DNA from: Paraburkholderia rhizosphaerae
GTDB taxonomy: Bacteria > Pseudomonadota > Gammaproteobacteria > Burkholderiales > Burkholderiaceae
Direction: 5' to 3'
DNA length: 64,000 nt
NCBI RefSeq assembly: GCF_004366595.1
Contig: NZ_SORE01000007.1
Coordinates: forward strand, 124,001-188,000
Under the pieces are notes generated by a model. It was not told the origin of the DNA and ran no database searches. It worked only from the letters and a program-made list of their open reading frames with translations. The position numbers and the translations under genes are program-made. Positions 62,294 through 64,000 of this stretch are shown here, piece by piece (the first letter of the stretch is position 1; every line of letters starts with the position of its first letter).

Positions 62294-63586
62294 ATGACTA
62301 CCACCAACGCTGAACTGCAAAAACGCAAGAACGCCGCAACGCCGCGCGGTGTTGGCGTGATGTGCGACTTCTACGCGGAACGCGCGCTGAATGCGGAGTT
62401 GTGGGACATCGAAGGGCGCCGCTTTATCGACTTCGCGGCCGGCATTGCGGTGACGAACACCGGACACCGTCATCCGAAGATCGTCGCGGCGCTTCGCGAG
62501 CAGCTCGACCACTTCACGCATACCGCGTATCAGATCGTGCCGTATGCGTCGTATGTCGAACTCGCCGAAAAGATCAACGCGCGCGCGCCGGGCAAGCACG
62601 CGAAGAAGACTGCCTTCTTTACGACCGGTGCCGAAGCCGTTGAAAACGCGATCAAGATCGCACGTGTCGCTACGGGCCGTCCGGGCGTGATTGCGTTTAC
62701 CGGCGGCTTTCACGGCCGCACGATGATGGGCATGGCGCTAACCGGTAAAGTCGCGCCATACAAGGTTGGCTTTGGCCCGTTTCCGTCCGACGTGTTTCAC
62801 GCGCCGTTTCCGAACCCATTGCACGGCGTAAGCGCCGCCGACTCGCTGAAGGCGCTCGAGCACCTGTTCAAGGCCGACATCGATCCGCAGCGCGTGGCCG
62901 CGATCATTTTCGAACCCGTGCAAGGCGAAGGCGGCTTCTATGAGGCCCCGGCGGAGTTCGTGCGCGGCTTGCGCGCGTTGTGCGACGCGCACGGCATCCT
63001 GCTGATCGCGGACGAAGTGCAAACCGGCTTCGCGCGCACCGGCAAGCTGTTTGCGATGGAGCACTACGACGTGGTCCCCGACCTGATGACGATCGCGAAG
63101 AGCCTTGCGGGCGGCATGCCACTGTCGGGCGTCGTCGGCCGTGCGGACGTGATGGATGCTCCTGCGCCGGGCGGTCTCGGTGGAACGTACGCGGGCAATC
63201 CGCTCGCGATCGCCGCCGCGCACGCGGTGCTGGACATCATCGACAGCGAGGCGCTGTGCGATCGCGCGGCCGCGTTCGGCGAGCGCCTGAAAAGCAGGCT
63301 GAACGCACTGCGTTCGAGCGTGCCGCAAATCGCCGACGTGCGAGGCCCCGGTGCGATGATCGCCGTTGAATTCAGCAAGCCGGGCGATGCGCACCAACCG
63401 GATGCGGCGTTCGCGAAGCTCGTGCAGACGCGCGCGCTCGAGCGCGGGCTGCTGCTGCTCGTGTGTGGCGTCTACTCGAACGTGATCCGCTTCCTGTTCC
63501 CGCTGACGATCGAACAGAGCGTGTTCGACGAAGCGCTCGCGATTCTCGAAGACGTGCTGAAGGAAAGCGCCAAAGCCGCCGCGTAA
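62294..63586 (+). CDS. gabT: 4-aminobutyrate aminotransferase
   Basis: 430-residue PLP enzyme converting GABA and 2-oxoglutarate to succinate semialdehyde and glutamate. FFTTGAEAVENAIKIAR is the phosphate loop, IADEVQTGFARTG the conserved aspartate and Lys269 in MTIAKSLAGGMPL binds PLP. AGGAGGAG before ATG 62294 fixes the start; an ATG six codons upstream would lie on the ribosome binding site. Start of the gabT-gabD operon under GabR control. Confidence 0.96.
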   Translation: MTTTNAELQKRKNAATPRGVGVMCDFYAERALNAELWDIEGRRFIDFAAGIAVTNTGHRHPKIVAALREQLDHFTHTAYQIVPYASYVELAEKINARAPGKHAKKTAFFTTGAEAVENAIKIARVATGRPGVIAFTGGFHGRTMMGMALTGKVAPYKVGFGPFPSDVFHAPFPNPLHGVSAADSLKALEHLFKADIDPQRVAAIIFEPVQGEGGFYEAPAEFVRGLRALCDAHGILLIADEVQTGFARTGKLFAMEHYDVVPDLMTIAKSLAGGMPLSGVVGRADVMDAPAPGGLGGTYAGNPLAIAAAHAVLDIIDSEALCDRAAAFGERLKSRLNALRSSVPQIADVRGPGAMIAVEFSKPGDAHQPDAAFAKLVQTRALERGLLLLVCGVYSNVIRFLFPLTIEQSVFDEALAILEDVLKESAKAAA

Positions 63587-63634
63587 TGCGGTGCAAGCCG
63601 CAGTGGCAAGCTCGACCCACGACACATCGACACC

Positions 63635-64000
63635 ATGACGACTATCCTGCTTAAAGACCCTTCACTGCTGCAAACGAAGTGCTTTATCGCCGGCGAATGG
63701 CAAGACGCCGACACACAACAGACGTTCGACGTGACCGATCCCGCAACCGGAGCGATCATCGCGAGCGTGCCGAAGATGACCGGCGCGGAGACGCACCGCG
63801 CGATCGATGCGGCCAATCGCGCCTGGCCCGCATGGCGCAAGAAGACCGGCAAGGAACGCGGCGCGATTCTGCGCAAGTGGTACGACCTGATGATCGCGAA
63901 CGTCGACGATCTCGCGCTGATCCTGACGACCGAGCAAGGCAAGCCGCTTGCGGAAGCGAAAGGCGAAATCCAGTACGCCGCGTCGTTTCTCGAGTGGTTC
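63635..64000 (+). CDS. gabD: Succinate-semialdehyde dehydrogenase, partial
   Basis: First 122 codons only; the gene runs off the right edge. CFIAGEWQDADTQQTFDVTD, then PATGAIIASVPKMTGAETHR and TTEQGKPLAEAKGEIQYAAS, are typical of GabD. It starts 48 bp after gabT and completes the GABA shunt by oxidising succinate semialdehyde to succinate. The catalytic cysteine is outside the window. Confidence 0.94.
   Translation, partial: MTTILLKDPSLLQTKCFIAGEWQDADTQQTFDVTDPATGAIIASVPKMTGAETHRAIDAANRAWPAWRKKTGKERGAILRKWYDLMIANVDDLALILTTEQGKPLAEAKGEIQYAASFLEWF

Noticed and set aside
1..64000. CRISPR arrays, prophage, insertion sequences, rRNA or tRNA genes
   Set aside because: No regular repeat-spacer pattern, transposase, integrase, or conserved RNA gene sequence was recognised by reading both strands.

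Overview
The window is high-GC, densely coded DNA whose gene families (DUF4148 protein, OmpC-type porin, molybdopterin enzyme with tri-haem cytochrome, GlpSTPQUV importer, GabR/GabT/GabD) point to a soil- or plant-associated Burkholderiaceae chromosome, most likely Paraburkholderia or a near relative. This assignment is inference from gene content. I see no rRNA, tRNA, phage, insertion sequence or CRISPR array. The window opens inside an RND adaptor gene and closes inside gabD.

Layout. 1-6.4 kb: RND efflux adaptor and permease, a secreted DUF4148 protein, a membrane-anchored cytochrome c, and a MarR-GNAT fusion with a very clear autoregulatory promoter. 6.7-12.2 kb: a decayed acetamidase/formamidase followed by an intact operon (NodB-type deacetylase, solute-binding protein, fused permease-ATPase, MetX-like hydrolase). 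12.3-21.3 kb: MFS transporter, Old Yellow Enzyme, LysR regulator, two alpha/beta hydrolases, 1-Cys peroxiredoxin, SDR and an aldo/keto reductase remnant. 21.3-25.4 kb: three-gene periplasmic molybdenum oxidoreductase operon. 25.4-31.4 kb: small ribbon-helix-helix-like protein, degenerate EAL protein, and an iron-uptake pair (PiuC-type dioxygenase and TonB receptor) with a Fur-like box.

31.7-48.4 kb is the carbohydrate block. A glycerol ABC importer operon (glpSTPQUV) runs leftward. A LacI regulator gene follows, divergent from a rightward operon with an ABC importer and two different beta-galactosidases (GH42 and GH35, start/stop overlap ATGA). The leader of that operon holds two identical LacI-type operators, a 31-codon ORF with a good ribosome binding site and a terminator-like hairpin, which is the most interesting regulatory arrangement here.

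49.3-64 kb is the amino-acid/GABA block: a succinate-semialdehyde-type dehydrogenase, a porin, a ureohydrolase, a gamma-glutamyltransferase-family protein, a class III aminotransferase and a basic-amino-acid ABC importer next to a GntR/FCD regulator, then gabR divergent from gabT-gabD. Together they could take an arginine-derived guanidino compound or gamma-glutamyl amine to GABA and then succinate.

Stem-loops lie immediately after the solute-binding-protein gene in all three importers in which that gene precedes a permease gene, suggesting a shared way to set binding-protein dosage. At least three genes look broken: acetamidase, aldo/keto reductase, and a GNAT-like hypothetical protein with a frameshift in an A5 run. 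All functional claims rest on reading sequence and motifs; no database search was run.
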